DNA of 10,581 nucleotides, from positions 1-10,581 of the forward strand of contig JAUVPA010000033.1 in the NCBI GenBank assembly GCA_030598905.1, read 5' to 3'. Below, piece after piece: positions 1-7,280 of the stretch. Origin of the DNA: Acidimicrobiia bacterium. GTDB lineage: Bacteria; Actinomycetota; Acidimicrobiia; Spongiisociales; UBA5794. Each line of letters begins with the position of its first letter. Position 1 is the first letter of the stretch. Below the pieces are notes generated by a model. That model saw only the letters and a list, made by a program, of their open reading frames with translations. It was not told where the DNA came from and did not search any database. A program made the position numbers and the translations under genes.

Positions 1-531
1 AAGTCCCCTGCGATCATCGTCACGCGGCCGAAGGCGTTCACGGCCGAGCCCGTCGGCGGCGATATACCAGAGATCGTCGACGTTGCGGCTCCCACCGTCG
101 GTCGAACCGGGGCCGCAACCATCGTGGAGCGCCACGCCGAGACAGGCACAGGGCCGGATCTCGAGGAAGCGAGTGTCGTCGTGGCCGGCGGCCGCGGACT
201 TGGTACCGCAGAGGGTTTCGAGATGCTCGACGAACTCGCCGAGCTCCTCGGAGGGGCGGTGGGGGCCACTCGTGCCATCGTTGATGCCGGCTGGGTCCCC
301 TACAACTATCAAGTGGGTCAAACCGGCAAAACGGTCAAGCCGATGGTCTACATGGCCTGCGGCATCTCGGGCGCGATGCAACACCTCGTCGGTATGAAGG
401 ACTCGAGCACGATCGTTGCCATCAACAAGGATCCCGATGCCCCGATCTTCGCCGTGGCCGACCTCGGCGTCATCGGCGACGTCCACGCGGTTGTACCCAA
501 ACTGATCGAAGCCCTCAAAGCCCGCAGCTAG
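1..531 (+). CDS. etfA: Electron transfer flavoprotein alpha subunit, C-terminal part (5' truncated by window edge)
   Basis: The reading frame is open from the first base and gives 176 residues before a TAG stop, so the N-terminal domain lies outside the window. ETF alpha pairs with ETF beta (EtfB) and carries electrons from acyl-CoA and other flavin dehydrogenases to the respiratory chain. The visible part is the FAD-binding domain II: a linker, then VVVAGGRGLG (about residues 59-68), the FAD-contacting stretch VGQTGKTV (105-112), and the family signature GISGAMQHLVGMKD (121-134), followed by IVAINKDPDAPIF and ADLGVIGD near the C-terminus. All of these match the usual ETF alpha C-terminal half in order and spacing. 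The gene is convergent with cdd. The 48-bp gap shows no clear stem-loop with a U-tract. etfB would be expected upstream, outside the window. Confidence 0.97.
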   Translation, partial: KSPAIIVTRPKAFTAEPVGGDIPEIVDVAAPTVGRTGAATIVERHAETGTGPDLEEASVVVAGGRGLGTAEGFEMLDELAELLGGAVGATRAIVDAGWVPYNYQVGQTGKTVKPMVYMACGISGAMQHLVGMKDSSTIVAINKDPDAPIFAVADLGVIGDVHAVVPKLIEALKARS

Positions 532-579
532 TTGTCCGTCGCCCCAACAGCTACGCGGAATCCATTAGGTGACAGACCA

Positions 580-984
580 CTAGCCGGGAAGGTCCTCCGG
601 GCCGAAGGAGTGTGGCAGTAGTTCGCTCCGGGCGTATTCGATCTCGCCCCCGTCGCCGTCTTCGATGACAACCGACTCGACACCAAATTCCACCATGAGC
701 TGAAGGCAATTTCCACAGGGGTAACAAGGGGTGTCGGCGTCCAAAGATGCCACGTGAACGGTGGTGATCTTGCGAACGCCGGCCGCGGCTGCCGTCGAGA
801 GTGCGTTTGCCTCGGCACAAATCGTCGACCCGTAAGCCGCGTTCTCCACGTTGCAGCCCTCGAACCGGCTTCCGTCATCCGCGGTGACGACAGCACCGAC
901 GCGGTAGTGCGAGTACGGAACGTAGGCGCGCCCGGCCACCGAGCGGGCACGTTCCATGGGTTGGCTGACGGTGTTTTCTGTCAT
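580..984 (-). CDS. cdd: Cytidine deaminase (small, single-domain type) with atypical active-site flanks
   Basis: Predicted 134-residue zinc-dependent deaminase of the cytidine deaminase fold, expected to turn cytidine and deoxycytidine into uridine forms for pyrimidine salvage in the cytosol. Supporting motifs are YSHYRVGAVV (24-33), GCNVENAAYG (43-52), the first zinc ligand with the catalytic Glu in CAEA (C56, E58), and the second zinc pair in PCGNC (C90, C93). The C-terminus has the usual LLPHSFGPEDL. Length fits the homotetrameric class. Two positions differ from the textbook family: Arg of CAER is Ala59 and Arg of PCGxCRQ is Leu94, so a different substrate preference is possible. The ATG overlaps the ftsY stop by four bases (ATGA), so it is the last cistron of the cluster and probably translationally coupled. 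No strong Shine-Dalgarno is visible. Confidence 0.92.
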   Translation of the reverse strand: MTENTVSQPMERARSVAGRAYVPYSHYRVGAVVTADDGSRFEGCNVENAAYGSTICAEANALSTAAAAGVRKITTVHVASLDADTPCYPCGNCLQLMVEFGVESVVIEDGDGGEIEYARSELLPHSFGPEDLPG

Positions 985-2006
985 GGTTCGAGAAGTGCTT
1001 CGACGAACTCACGGGGTTCGAAGGGGATGAGATCCTCCATAGCTTCGCCCACTCCGATGAACTTGACCGGGATTCCGAGTTCACGCTCAACCGAGATTGC
1101 AATTCCCCCCTTCGCAGTGCCGTCGAGTTTGGTCATCACCAGTCCAGTGACCCCAACCGCCTTTGTGAAACTCCGAGCCTGATTCAAGGCGTTCTGGCCC
1201 GTCGTGCCGTCCAGAACGAGCAAGACCTCGTCGATCGTTCCTGCTTCGCGACGCAGGACACGGGCGACTTTTTCCAGTTCGCTCATGAGATTCGCCTTCG
1301 AGTGGAGACGGCCGGCAGTATCGGCGATCAAGACGTCGTAGCCCCCGTCTACCGCATTCGCATACGCATCGAAGACGACGGAGGCGGGATCTGCACCATC
1401 CTCCCCACTCGTGATGTCGGCACCAGCTCGGTTGGCCCAGGTGCGAAGCTGTTCGTCGGCCGCGGCTCGGAAGGTATCTGCTGCGGCAAGCATCACACGC
1501 TTTTCCTCGCCGGCGAGAAGATGGGCGATCTTGGCGATTGAGGTCGTCTTCCCTGTTCCGTTCACGCCCACAACGAGCACAACGGCAGGCTTCGAGACGA
1601 GGTTCAGCGATCGGGTGTGTCCGTCGAGCATCCTCACCAGACCGTCTTCGAGCCTGACGCGAGCCGCCTCTCCGTCCGGCGGTGAGGAGCGTCGAACGTC
1701 TTCGACAACCGTGGCCGACGTGGAGAAGCCGACGTCGGCAGCAATCAGTGCCTCTTCGAGGTCCTCCCAGAACGTGGTGTCCCGTTGCTCGCGCCCGAGC
1801 AGCTCCGTCAGGCGTCCCCCCAGCTCGGCACGAGTCCTGCCGAGCCGCTTGCGCAGTGAGTGCCGGCGGGGATCGAGCGCCGGGGACCGGCTCGTCACGG
1901 GTCGGTTGGGCGACTCCCCTTGTTGCCTCGAGACCATCACGGTGACAACGATGGCGATCAACACGGCCAGAACCCCGAGACCTACAACAACAACAATGGG
2001 TTCCAC
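981..2006 (-). CDS. ftsY: Signal recognition particle receptor FtsY
   Basis: FtsY is the SRP receptor GTPase. It docks Ffh-ribosome complexes at the membrane and delivers nascent membrane proteins to SecYEG. The 341-residue product starts with a hydrophobic segment (about residues 3-26, rich in Val, Leu and Ile) that should be a transmembrane anchor. A short basic linker follows, then the N domain (about 50-125) and the G domain. GTPase motifs are G1 GVNGTGKT (147-154), DTFRAA (177-182), G3 DTAGR (229-233) and G4 TKLDG (292-296), with the closing GVGEAMEDLIPF near the C-terminus. The long acidic A domain of E. coli FtsY is absent, and the N-terminal membrane helix replaces it, as in many actinobacteria. 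The start is GTG, placed by a GGAG five bases upstream. It lies 15 bp after smc and overlaps cdd. Confidence 0.98.
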   Translation of the reverse strand: MEPIVVVVGLGVLAVLIAIVVTVMVSRQQGESPNRPVTSRSPALDPRRHSLRKRLGRTRAELGGRLTELLGREQRDTTFWEDLEEALIAADVGFSTSATVVEDVRRSSPPDGEAARVRLEDGLVRMLDGHTRSLNLVSKPAVVLVVGVNGTGKTTSIAKIAHLLAGEEKRVMLAAADTFRAAADEQLRTWANRAGADITSGEDGADPASVVFDAYANAVDGGYDVLIADTAGRLHSKANLMSELEKVARVLRREAGTIDEVLLVLDGTTGQNALNQARSFTKAVGVTGLVMTKLDGTAKGGIAISVERELGIPVKFIGVGEAMEDLIPFEPREFVEALLEP

Positions 2007-2011
2007 TGCAG

Positions 2012-2015
2012 CTCC
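2012..2015 (-). promoter_or_regulatory. Shine-Dalgarno for the ftsY GTG start
   Basis: GGAG lies five bases before the GTG at 2006 in the 15-bp gap after the smc stop. It supports this GTG, rather than an internal codon, as the ftsY start, and the hydrophobic anchor begins directly after it. Confidence 0.6.
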
Positions 2016-2021
2016 GGAGTA

Positions 2022-5000
2022 TCAGACGGTCGCGTGGCGCATCCGCTTGGCGATCACAGTGGAAGACTCCCCGGGTTCCATGGTGACACCGTAGAGCATA
2101 TCGGCAGCTTCCATGGTCTGTTGCTGGTGGGTGATGATCGTCAACTGTGCCGACGAACGCAGGGTGTCGACCAGTCTGAGGAAACGTGCCAGATTGGCGT
2201 CGTCGAGTGCCGCCTCCACCTCGTCGAGGACGAAGAATGGGCTCGGTCGGGCTCTAAAGACGGCAAACAGGAAGGCGAGCGCTGCAAGGGATCTCTCCCC
2301 GCCGGATAGGAGGCTGAGCCTTCCAACTTTCTTGCCGTGCGGCTGAGCCTCCACCTCGACGCCCGTCTCGAGTGGCCTCTCCACGTCGACAAGACGGAGC
2401 CGCCCTCGTCCTCCGGGAAAGACGAGGGCAAAGTTCTCCTCATATAGCCCAGATATCTCTTCGAATGCCTTCATGAAGAGCCCCGCCATCTCGTGGTCCA
2501 ATGCCTTGATGACCTTGCGGAGCTCGCTGCGTGAAGATTCGAGGTCGACGAGTTGCCCTTCGAGCAGCTCGACCTCATCACCGAGCTCGGCGTGCTCGGC
2601 GGCGGCCAGCGGGTTGACCGGCCCCATGCGACGCAGATCGGCGAGAAGGGCCTCGAGACGGTGCTCCGGTTCTACATCGTCCGGGAGCTCGGGTTGTGGT
2701 GCTGCCAGCGCCTCTTCCTCGGATGCATCGGCGTCACGGCGCAGGCCTTCCGCCGTCGCTTCGTCGCGGACACGACACTCGGCTAACTCGACGGCGAGAA
2801 CGGAGAGGCGCTCACGACCGGCGGCTATCGACTCCGCCAGCTCATCTCGCCTCGCCTCCGCTGCAGTGAGGGCCTCTCCCACACTGCCACCGCGGTCACG
2901 CAGGTCGCGCTGACGATCCCGCAACTCCTCGAGGTGATCCGCAACAACGTCCAACGTCTCCGCTGCTGTGAGCTCAACGTCGCCCAGTTGCTCGATTCGT
3001 TCGTCCGACGCGGGAAGGAGCTGGAGCTGGCGCATGTCTGCGTCGACAGTTCCACGGCGCCGCACGAACATCGATATCCGCTCTTTGGATGCGGCCTGTT
3101 CCGCGGTGGCTTCCTCTCGCAGCCGCCTTGCTTCGTCGCGATCTCGTGCCACCTCTTCGCGGCGCCGCTGGATCGCTTCCCACGCTGCCTGCCGCTGAGC
3201 TTCCTCACCTTCGAATTCGGCCAGCCGGCTGCGCAGCTCGACAATCCTCGAGGTCCGGTCACGCCGAACTTCAGCGATGGCATCGGTGCGGCCGTCCAGG
3301 CGAGCAAGTTCTGCCACGTGTTCTGCCTTGGAGCGCTGGATGAGGCCGTGGGCCTCCGCCAAGCCGGCCAACCTGGCCTCGAGCTCTTCGAGTTGCTCGA
3401 GGGCGCGGCGTTCCTCGTCACGTGCGGCCTCAAACGCTCGTCGCGACGCCACGCGGTGACTCTCGAGCCTGGCGAGCTCCCGCTGCGCGATTTCCACATC
3501 GACCCGGGCGGCTCCGAGAACAGCAGGCCCGACTCCTTCCGGCTCCGCGATGACCATCCCCGACGACGTGATGAGATCGCCTTCCGGCGTGACCGCCCTC
3601 AATTGCGGATGGTCGGCGATGATGCGCCAGGCGGCTGCCCATCCTTCGACAACGACGACATCGCCGAGCACGGCGGCTGCCGTTTCGGGATGCGCCGCGG
3701 GACCGAGCCTGTCGATGAGTGCATCAACGCCCAGATCCGCAGCAATCCTCCGCGCCGGGACCTCGGTGGCGCGCGGTGGGGCGATCATGGACACGCCGCC
3801 GAGGCCCTCACCCTTCAGAGCTTCCGCCGCGTCCTTGACGCTGCCGAGGTCGGTCGTCACGTATGCGTCCCGCCAGGTCCCAAGAGCAACGTCAACGGCC
3901 GTCGCATAATCCGCCGGCACAGCGAGCAATTCGGCCACGGCGCCGAACACACCAGCAGACTCCGCCGTCCGCTTCCTCGTAATCGGATCTCCGACTCCGG
4001 AAAGAGCCGCCTCGAGAGCTTCAACGCGCGCCTCGGCACCGGTCAGCACGAGACGCCGCTCCACGGCGAGCTCGTCGTCCGCCTCCCACACTCGCTGCGC
4101 GTCCGACCGGAGAGTTCGAACCCCCTCATATTCGGCCTGTGCGACCGTGACTGCGCCGTCCGTCCCTTGGGTGTCGGAGCGAAGGCCGCCAAGCTCCTGC
4201 TCGTCACCGGAAACTCGCTCCGCGACCCAAACCTTTCGGGCTTCGACGGCTTCGACTTCTTTGTGGTCCCTGACCTCCGCCGCTTCGAGCGCCCGCAGAT
4301 CTCCCCGCAGGTTGGCGACGACTCCTTCTGCAGGAAGTTGTGCCTGCTCGGCAAGAGACCGCTCTTCGTCCTCGAGGGCGGTGAGACGCTGCTCGCGCCG
4401 ATCTGCAAGGGAGCGCCACTCGTCTTCGCGGCCGTGTTCATCGCTGATCTTGACGGCAAGGTCTTCGGCTTCGGCCTTCAGATCGACGATGCGTTCGTCT
4501 GCGCCTTCGATCCGGCCGGCGATCGAACGCCGCCGCTCTCGGGCGACTGTGGCGATTCGCTTGAGCTTTTCGCGTACCGTCTCGAGCCTCGCCGCAGCCG
4601 AGCTGTCCTTCTCCAGGGCCGCACCGGCGTCTCCTGCCGCGGCTCGCAGCGATTCCCGCTCCGTGTGGATCGAGGACAGCTCCTCCGACGCCACCTGTAT
4701 GGACTGCTCGAGTCCGGCATGTTCCTCGCCTGACAATTCGAGCCGGTGTCGAATTTCACGCAGACGTTGTCCGCCGAACCATAACCGCAGGGCCCTTGCC
4801 TCCGCCCGAACGGAGTCATGTCTCGCCGCAGCATTGGCCTGGCGCCGCAGCGGACGCAGTTGCTTCCGCTTCTCGGCCAGGATGTCATGGAGTCGCCCGA
4901 CGTCGGCATCTGTTGCCTCGAGCCGCCTGATCGACCGATCCCGGCGACCCCGATGTTTGGTAATGCCGGCGGCCTCTTCGATGACCGCACGATGTTCGTC

Positions 5001-5462
5001 GGGTCGTGAGTCGAGGATCTGGCCGATCTGTCCCTGACCGACCAGAACGTGCTGGTGGCGACCAACACCGCCATCTGACAGCAGCTCCTGAATGTCCAAC
5101 AAGCGGCACGGAGCACCGTTCAAGAGGTACTCCGATGTGCCATCGCGAAAGAGCCGTCGGGTAATCGTCACTTCGGCCAGGTCAATGGGCAGGAACCCAT
5201 CGTCATTGGCGAACGTCAGCACGACCTCCGCACGGTTCAGTCGAGGCCGTGTCGCCGTGCCGGCGAAAACGACGTCTTCCATCTTGTCGGTCCGCAACGC
5301 CTTGGTCGCCTGGGTCCCCATCACCCAGGCGATGGCATCCAGGATGTTCGACTTTCCGGATCCATTCGGGCCGACGACGACGTTGACACCGGAGTCAAAC
5401 TCGAGACGGGTCCGATCGGCAAAAGACTTAAAGCCCGCGAGTGAAAGACGTTTGAGCAGCAC
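2022..5462 (-). CDS. smc: Chromosome segregation ATPase Smc
   Basis: The 1146-residue product is the SMC ATPase that works as a homodimer with ScpA and ScpB to load at parS regions and compact and align chromosome arms. The N-terminal head starts with FKSFADRT (11-18), Walker A GPNGSGKS (31-38) and the Q-loop region VLVGQGQI (139-146). A coiled coil runs to about residue 500. The hinge spans about 502-640 (GVFGAVAELL, then GLGGVSMIAP). The second coiled coil runs to about 1020, and the C-terminal head has signature LSGGE (1052-1056), Walker B FFVLDE (1076-1081), and ITHQQQTMEAAD. Length and layout are normal for bacterial Smc. The GTG start gives the typical LLKRLSLAGFKSF opening, but no Shine-Dalgarno is visible before it. 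ftsY follows after 15 bp. Confidence 0.98.
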   Translation of the reverse strand: MLLKRLSLAGFKSFADRTRLEFDSGVNVVVGPNGSGKSNILDAIAWVMGTQATKALRTDKMEDVVFAGTATRPRLNRAEVVLTFANDDGFLPIDLAEVTITRRLFRDGTSEYLLNGAPCRLLDIQELLSDGGVGRHQHVLVGQGQIGQILDSRPDEHRAVIEEAAGITKHRGRRDRSIRRLEATDADVGRLHDILAEKRKQLRPLRRQANAAARHDSVRAEARALRLWFGGQRLREIRHRLELSGEEHAGLEQSIQVASEELSSIHTERESLRAAAGDAGAALEKDSSAAARLETVREKLKRIATVARERRRSIAGRIEGADERIVDLKAEAEDLAVKISDEHGREDEWRSLADRREQRLTALEDEERSLAEQAQLPAEGVVANLRGDLRALEAAEVRDHKEVEAVEARKVWVAERVSGDEQELGGLRSDTQGTDGAVTVAQAEYEGVRTLRSDAQRVWEADDELAVERRLVLTGAEARVEALEAALSGVGDPITRKRTAESAGVFGAVAELLAVPADYATAVDVALGTWRDAYVTTDLGSVKDAAEALKGEGLGGVSMIAPPRATEVPARRIAADLGVDALIDRLGPAAHPETAAAVLGDVVVVEGWAAAWRIIADHPQLRAVTPEGDLITSSGMVIAEPEGVGPAVLGAARVDVEIAQRELARLESHRVASRRAFEAARDEERRALEQLEELEARLAGLAEAHGLIQRSKAEHVAELARLDGRTDAIAEVRRDRTSRIVELRSRLAEFEGEEAQRQAAWEAIQRRREEVARDRDEARRLREEATAEQAASKERISMFVRRRGTVDADMRQLQLLPASDERIEQLGDVELTAAETLDVVADHLEELRDRQRDLRDRGGSVGEALTAAEARRDELAESIAAGRERLSVLAVELAECRVRDEATAEGLRRDADASEEEALAAPQPELPDDVEPEHRLEALLADLRRMGPVNPLAAAEHAELGDEVELLEGQLVDLESSRSELRKVIKALDHEMAGLFMKAFEEISGLYEENFALVFPGGRGRLRLVDVERPLETGVEVEAQPHGKKVGRLSLLSGGERSLAALAFLFAVFRARPSPFFVLDEVEAALDDANLARFLRLVDTLRSSAQLTIITHQQQTMEAADMLYGVTMEPGESSTVIAKRMRHATV

Positions 5463-5534
5463 GGTGGCCGAGAGGTTAGCCCCGCGAATTACAAGGGTGT
5501 GAGTACTCCGGCCGGTGGGTGCGGTCGCAGACTC
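5463..5534 (-). other. smc 5' leader, possible internal promoter or operator region
   Basis: These 72 bases lie between the small broken ORF and smc. They include two abutting 8-bp palindromes (GAGTACTC at 5501-5508 and CCGGCCGG at 5508-5515). A TGTAAT lies about 25 bases before the smc GTG and resembles a -10 element, but there is no matching -35. I see no ribosome binding site. It may let smc be transcribed separately from the upstream cistrons, but the sequence alone does not establish this. Confidence 0.2.
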
Positions 5535-5733
5535 CTAGAAATCGGGGCGTCGGCCGTAAGCGCTTCTGAGCGCAAAACGTGCCGTCCGCCAGACGACCAA
5601 CACGACCACGAGAAACGCCAGGCCACCGAACCCCGCTGCGAGGTACCTTCACGGAACGCTTACGGAGTGGCTTCTCCGCAACATCCGTCGTCTCGTCGAC
5701 CGCGCCATCCCAGTTGTTGGTCGTGCTTGTCAT
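5535..5733 (-). pseudogene. Small single-span membrane protein gene, apparently frameshifted
   Basis: An ATG 25 bp after the mutM stop opens a frame reading MTSTTNNWDGAVDETTDVAE followed by a basic stretch, KPLRKRSVKVP. After about 31 codons this frame turns into Arg- and Gly-rich sequence with poor third-position GC. The +1 frame then reads AAGFGGLAFLVVVLVVWRTA (a clear transmembrane span coded at about 5639-5589) and ends RFALRSAYGRRPDF at TAG 5537-5535. That second frame has an in-frame TGA at 5651-5649 and no start codon before the span. Joined by one +1 shift between about 5651 and 5640, the two halves give a 65-residue protein: acidic head, basic patch, membrane helix, short basic tail. 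By hand count third-position GC is above 70% in the first frame before the junction and in the second after it. Read without a shift, the first frame would give an 85-residue soluble, Arg-rich product ending at 5476. I recognise no family. Confidence 0.5.
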
Positions 5734-5758
5734 CCATGGGTCGAATGTATGCCGCTCG

Positions 5759-6589
5759 TCAGTGCTGGCATCCCGGGCACCAGAAGCTGCTGCGCTGTCG
5801 AATGACATCCCGCAGAATCGTGCCATCGCCCCGATGACAGTCCTCACCGGCACGTCCGTAGACGGCGAGCTCCGACAAGAAGTCGCCGCTCCGTCCATTG
5901 GGCAAGAGGTAAGCCATGTCGGCCAAGGTGGTCCCACCCGCAGCAATGCCGGCTTCGAGTGTCCAGGCGATCCCATCCAGCAGGTCTTGCACATCGGCCG
6001 GCGAGAGCCGACCACCCCTGCGGTGAGGCGAGATGCGGGCACGGTGAAGCGCCTCGTCCGCATAGATGTTGCCAATCCCGGCGAGGATGGATTGATCGAG
6101 CAGCAAGGCCTTGATCGGTGCCGTTCGAGTGGCAAGTCTCTCGACCAGCCACTCCTTCGTCGGCGGCGTGGAGAAAGCATCGGGACCGTGGGCGATGAAG
6201 GATGCCGTCTCTCTATCAACAGCGACCAGAGCCTCGGTGTGACCGAACGTCCTCGGATCGGTGAAGCGGATCTCCTTGCCGTCGTCGAGTACCACAACGA
6301 CGTGGGTATGTGGCGGCCGATCAGCCGGGCCGGCCGCCACCGAGATGTGACCGGACATACCCAGATGGATGACCCACGTGACGTCACCCTCGACATCGAC
6401 GAGGAGATGTTTGCCGTGCCGATCGATGCCGATGATGCGTCGGCCCTCCAAGCGGCGCTCGAAATCCCGCCGCTGCGGCTGCCTACGGACCATGCGCTCC
6501 CGCCCGACGGTCACGGTCTCGATCGTCCGACCGACGATGAGCGGGACGAGTAGTCGGCGCGTCGTCTCGACCTCCGGGAGCTCAGGCAT
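5759..6589 (-). CDS. mutM: Formamidopyrimidine-DNA glycosylase (Fpg/MutM) with altered zinc finger
   Basis: This base-excision repair enzyme removes oxidised purines such as 8-oxoguanine and cleaves the abasic site. The open frame extends further upstream, but the true start is the ATG giving MPELPEVETTRR, because Pro2 is the catalytic nucleophile after Met removal and Glu3 is also catalytic. The product is 276 residues, the normal family length. Other landmarks are the conserved Lys in DRHGKHLLVD (K60), the helix-two-turn-helix ILAGIGNIYADEALH (168-182), and the C-terminal finger. The finger should be C-x2-C-x16-C-x2-C, but here it reads C251-H-R-G254 with C271 and C274, so one ligand is Gly at exact spacing. 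The intercalating Arg (R266) is kept. The start overlaps the rnc end by eight bases. Lesion binding may be weakened or the finger may use His252 instead; this is untested. Confidence 0.95.
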   Translation of the reverse strand: MPELPEVETTRRLLVPLIVGRTIETVTVGRERMVRRQPQRRDFERRLEGRRIIGIDRHGKHLLVDVEGDVTWVIHLGMSGHISVAAGPADRPPHTHVVVVLDDGKEIRFTDPRTFGHTEALVAVDRETASFIAHGPDAFSTPPTKEWLVERLATRTAPIKALLLDQSILAGIGNIYADEALHRARISPHRRGGRLSPADVQDLLDGIAWTLEAGIAAGGTTLADMAYLLPNGRSGDFLSELAVYGRAGEDCHRGDGTILRDVIRQRSSFWCPGCQH

Positions 6590-7280
6590 CGCCCCGTTCG
6601 ATCGCCGACAGACCTTCTTGTGCGGCGGCTTGTTCGGCTCGTTTCTTCGAAGTGCCGGTACCCGATCCGATGAATCTTCCCCCGACGCCAACGCGAGCTG
6701 TGAATGTCTTGGCGTGCTGGGGCCCCGACTCAGTTGTGACGTACTCGGGTAGATCTCCTCGCCGGGCAAGTTGCTCCTGGAGGCGCGTCTTGTAGTCCCG
6801 GCGGCCCGGAGCGGCTGCCCGCTCGTCGATGAGAGGTCCCCACTGACCGTGGACCACTGCCTCAGCGGTCTCGAAGCCGGCCTCGAGAAAGATGACGGCC
6901 AGCACCGACTCGACGACGTCGGAGAGGATCGAGTCCTTCTCGCGGCCGCCGGTCTGTTCTTCGCCCTTGCCGAGTCGCAGCGCCTCAGGAATGCCCATGA
7001 GCCGGGCGAGGACGGCGAGTGCGGCTTCGCTCACGACCGATGCCCTTACCTTCGCCATCTCACCTTCGGTGGCATCGGGATAGTTGTCGTACAGGTAGCG
7101 CGTCGCTGAGAGCTCGAGAACCGCGTCTCCGAGGAACTCGAGACGTTCGTAGTGATCGGACGCAGGGTTCTCGGACGCATACGAGCGATGGGTGAGCGCT
7201 GCAGCGAGGAGCTCACGGGATTGGAAGCGGTACCCGAGAGCTTCCTCGAGCCGGCCGATGGCCGGGTCGTCCGGCTTCAC
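6582..7280 (-). CDS. rnc: Ribonuclease III
   Basis: RNase III is a dimeric, Mg-dependent double-strand RNA endonuclease that processes rRNA precursors and structured mRNAs. The 232-residue protein has the endonuclease domain (about 5-150) with the hallmark ERLEFLGD (45-52) and the second acidic pair in ILSDVVES (D121, E124). A double-strand RNA binding domain follows (about 160-228), starting DYKTRLQE and ending with the GTSKKRAEQAAA helix. All catalytic acids are present, so it should be active. The start is GTG and overlaps the plsX stop by four bases (GTGA). The mutM start lies inside its last codons. The plsX-rnc-mutM-smc-ftsY order supports the assignment. Confidence 0.97.
   Translation of the reverse strand: MKPDDPAIGRLEEALGYRFQSRELLAAALTHRSYASENPASDHYERLEFLGDAVLELSATRYLYDNYPDATEGEMAKVRASVVSEAALAVLARLMGIPEALRLGKGEEQTGGREKDSILSDVVESVLAVIFLEAGFETAEAVVHGQWGPLIDERAAAPGRRDYKTRLQEQLARRGDLPEYVTTESGPQHAKTFTARVGVGGRFIGSGTGTSKKRAEQAAAQEGLSAIERGDA

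Noticed and set aside
532..579. Possible bidirectional terminator between etfA and cdd
   Set aside because: The 48 bases show only very short complementary stretches and no T-run, so I could not support a terminator.
2934..4733. A 599-codon open frame on the plus strand, opposite smc
   Set aside because: It is wholly inside the smc coiled-coil and hinge coding region, its product matches no family I know and has mixed composition without domain motifs. GC-rich genes commonly leave long antisense frames open.
5476..5733. Unshifted 85-residue reading of the small ORF as a real gene
   Set aside because: Its second half is Arg- and Gly-rich with low third-position GC, while the alternative frame gives a clean membrane helix; the frameshift reading is favoured, though not proven.
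5579..6553. A 324-codon plus-strand frame over mutM and the small-ORF gap
   Set aside because: It is antisense to the well-supported mutM and shows no recognisable domain; treated as a shadow frame.
6590..6769. In-frame 60-codon extension upstream of the mutM start
   Set aside because: The enzyme needs Pro immediately after the initiator Met, which only the ATG at 6589 provides, and the extension lies within the RNase III coding region.
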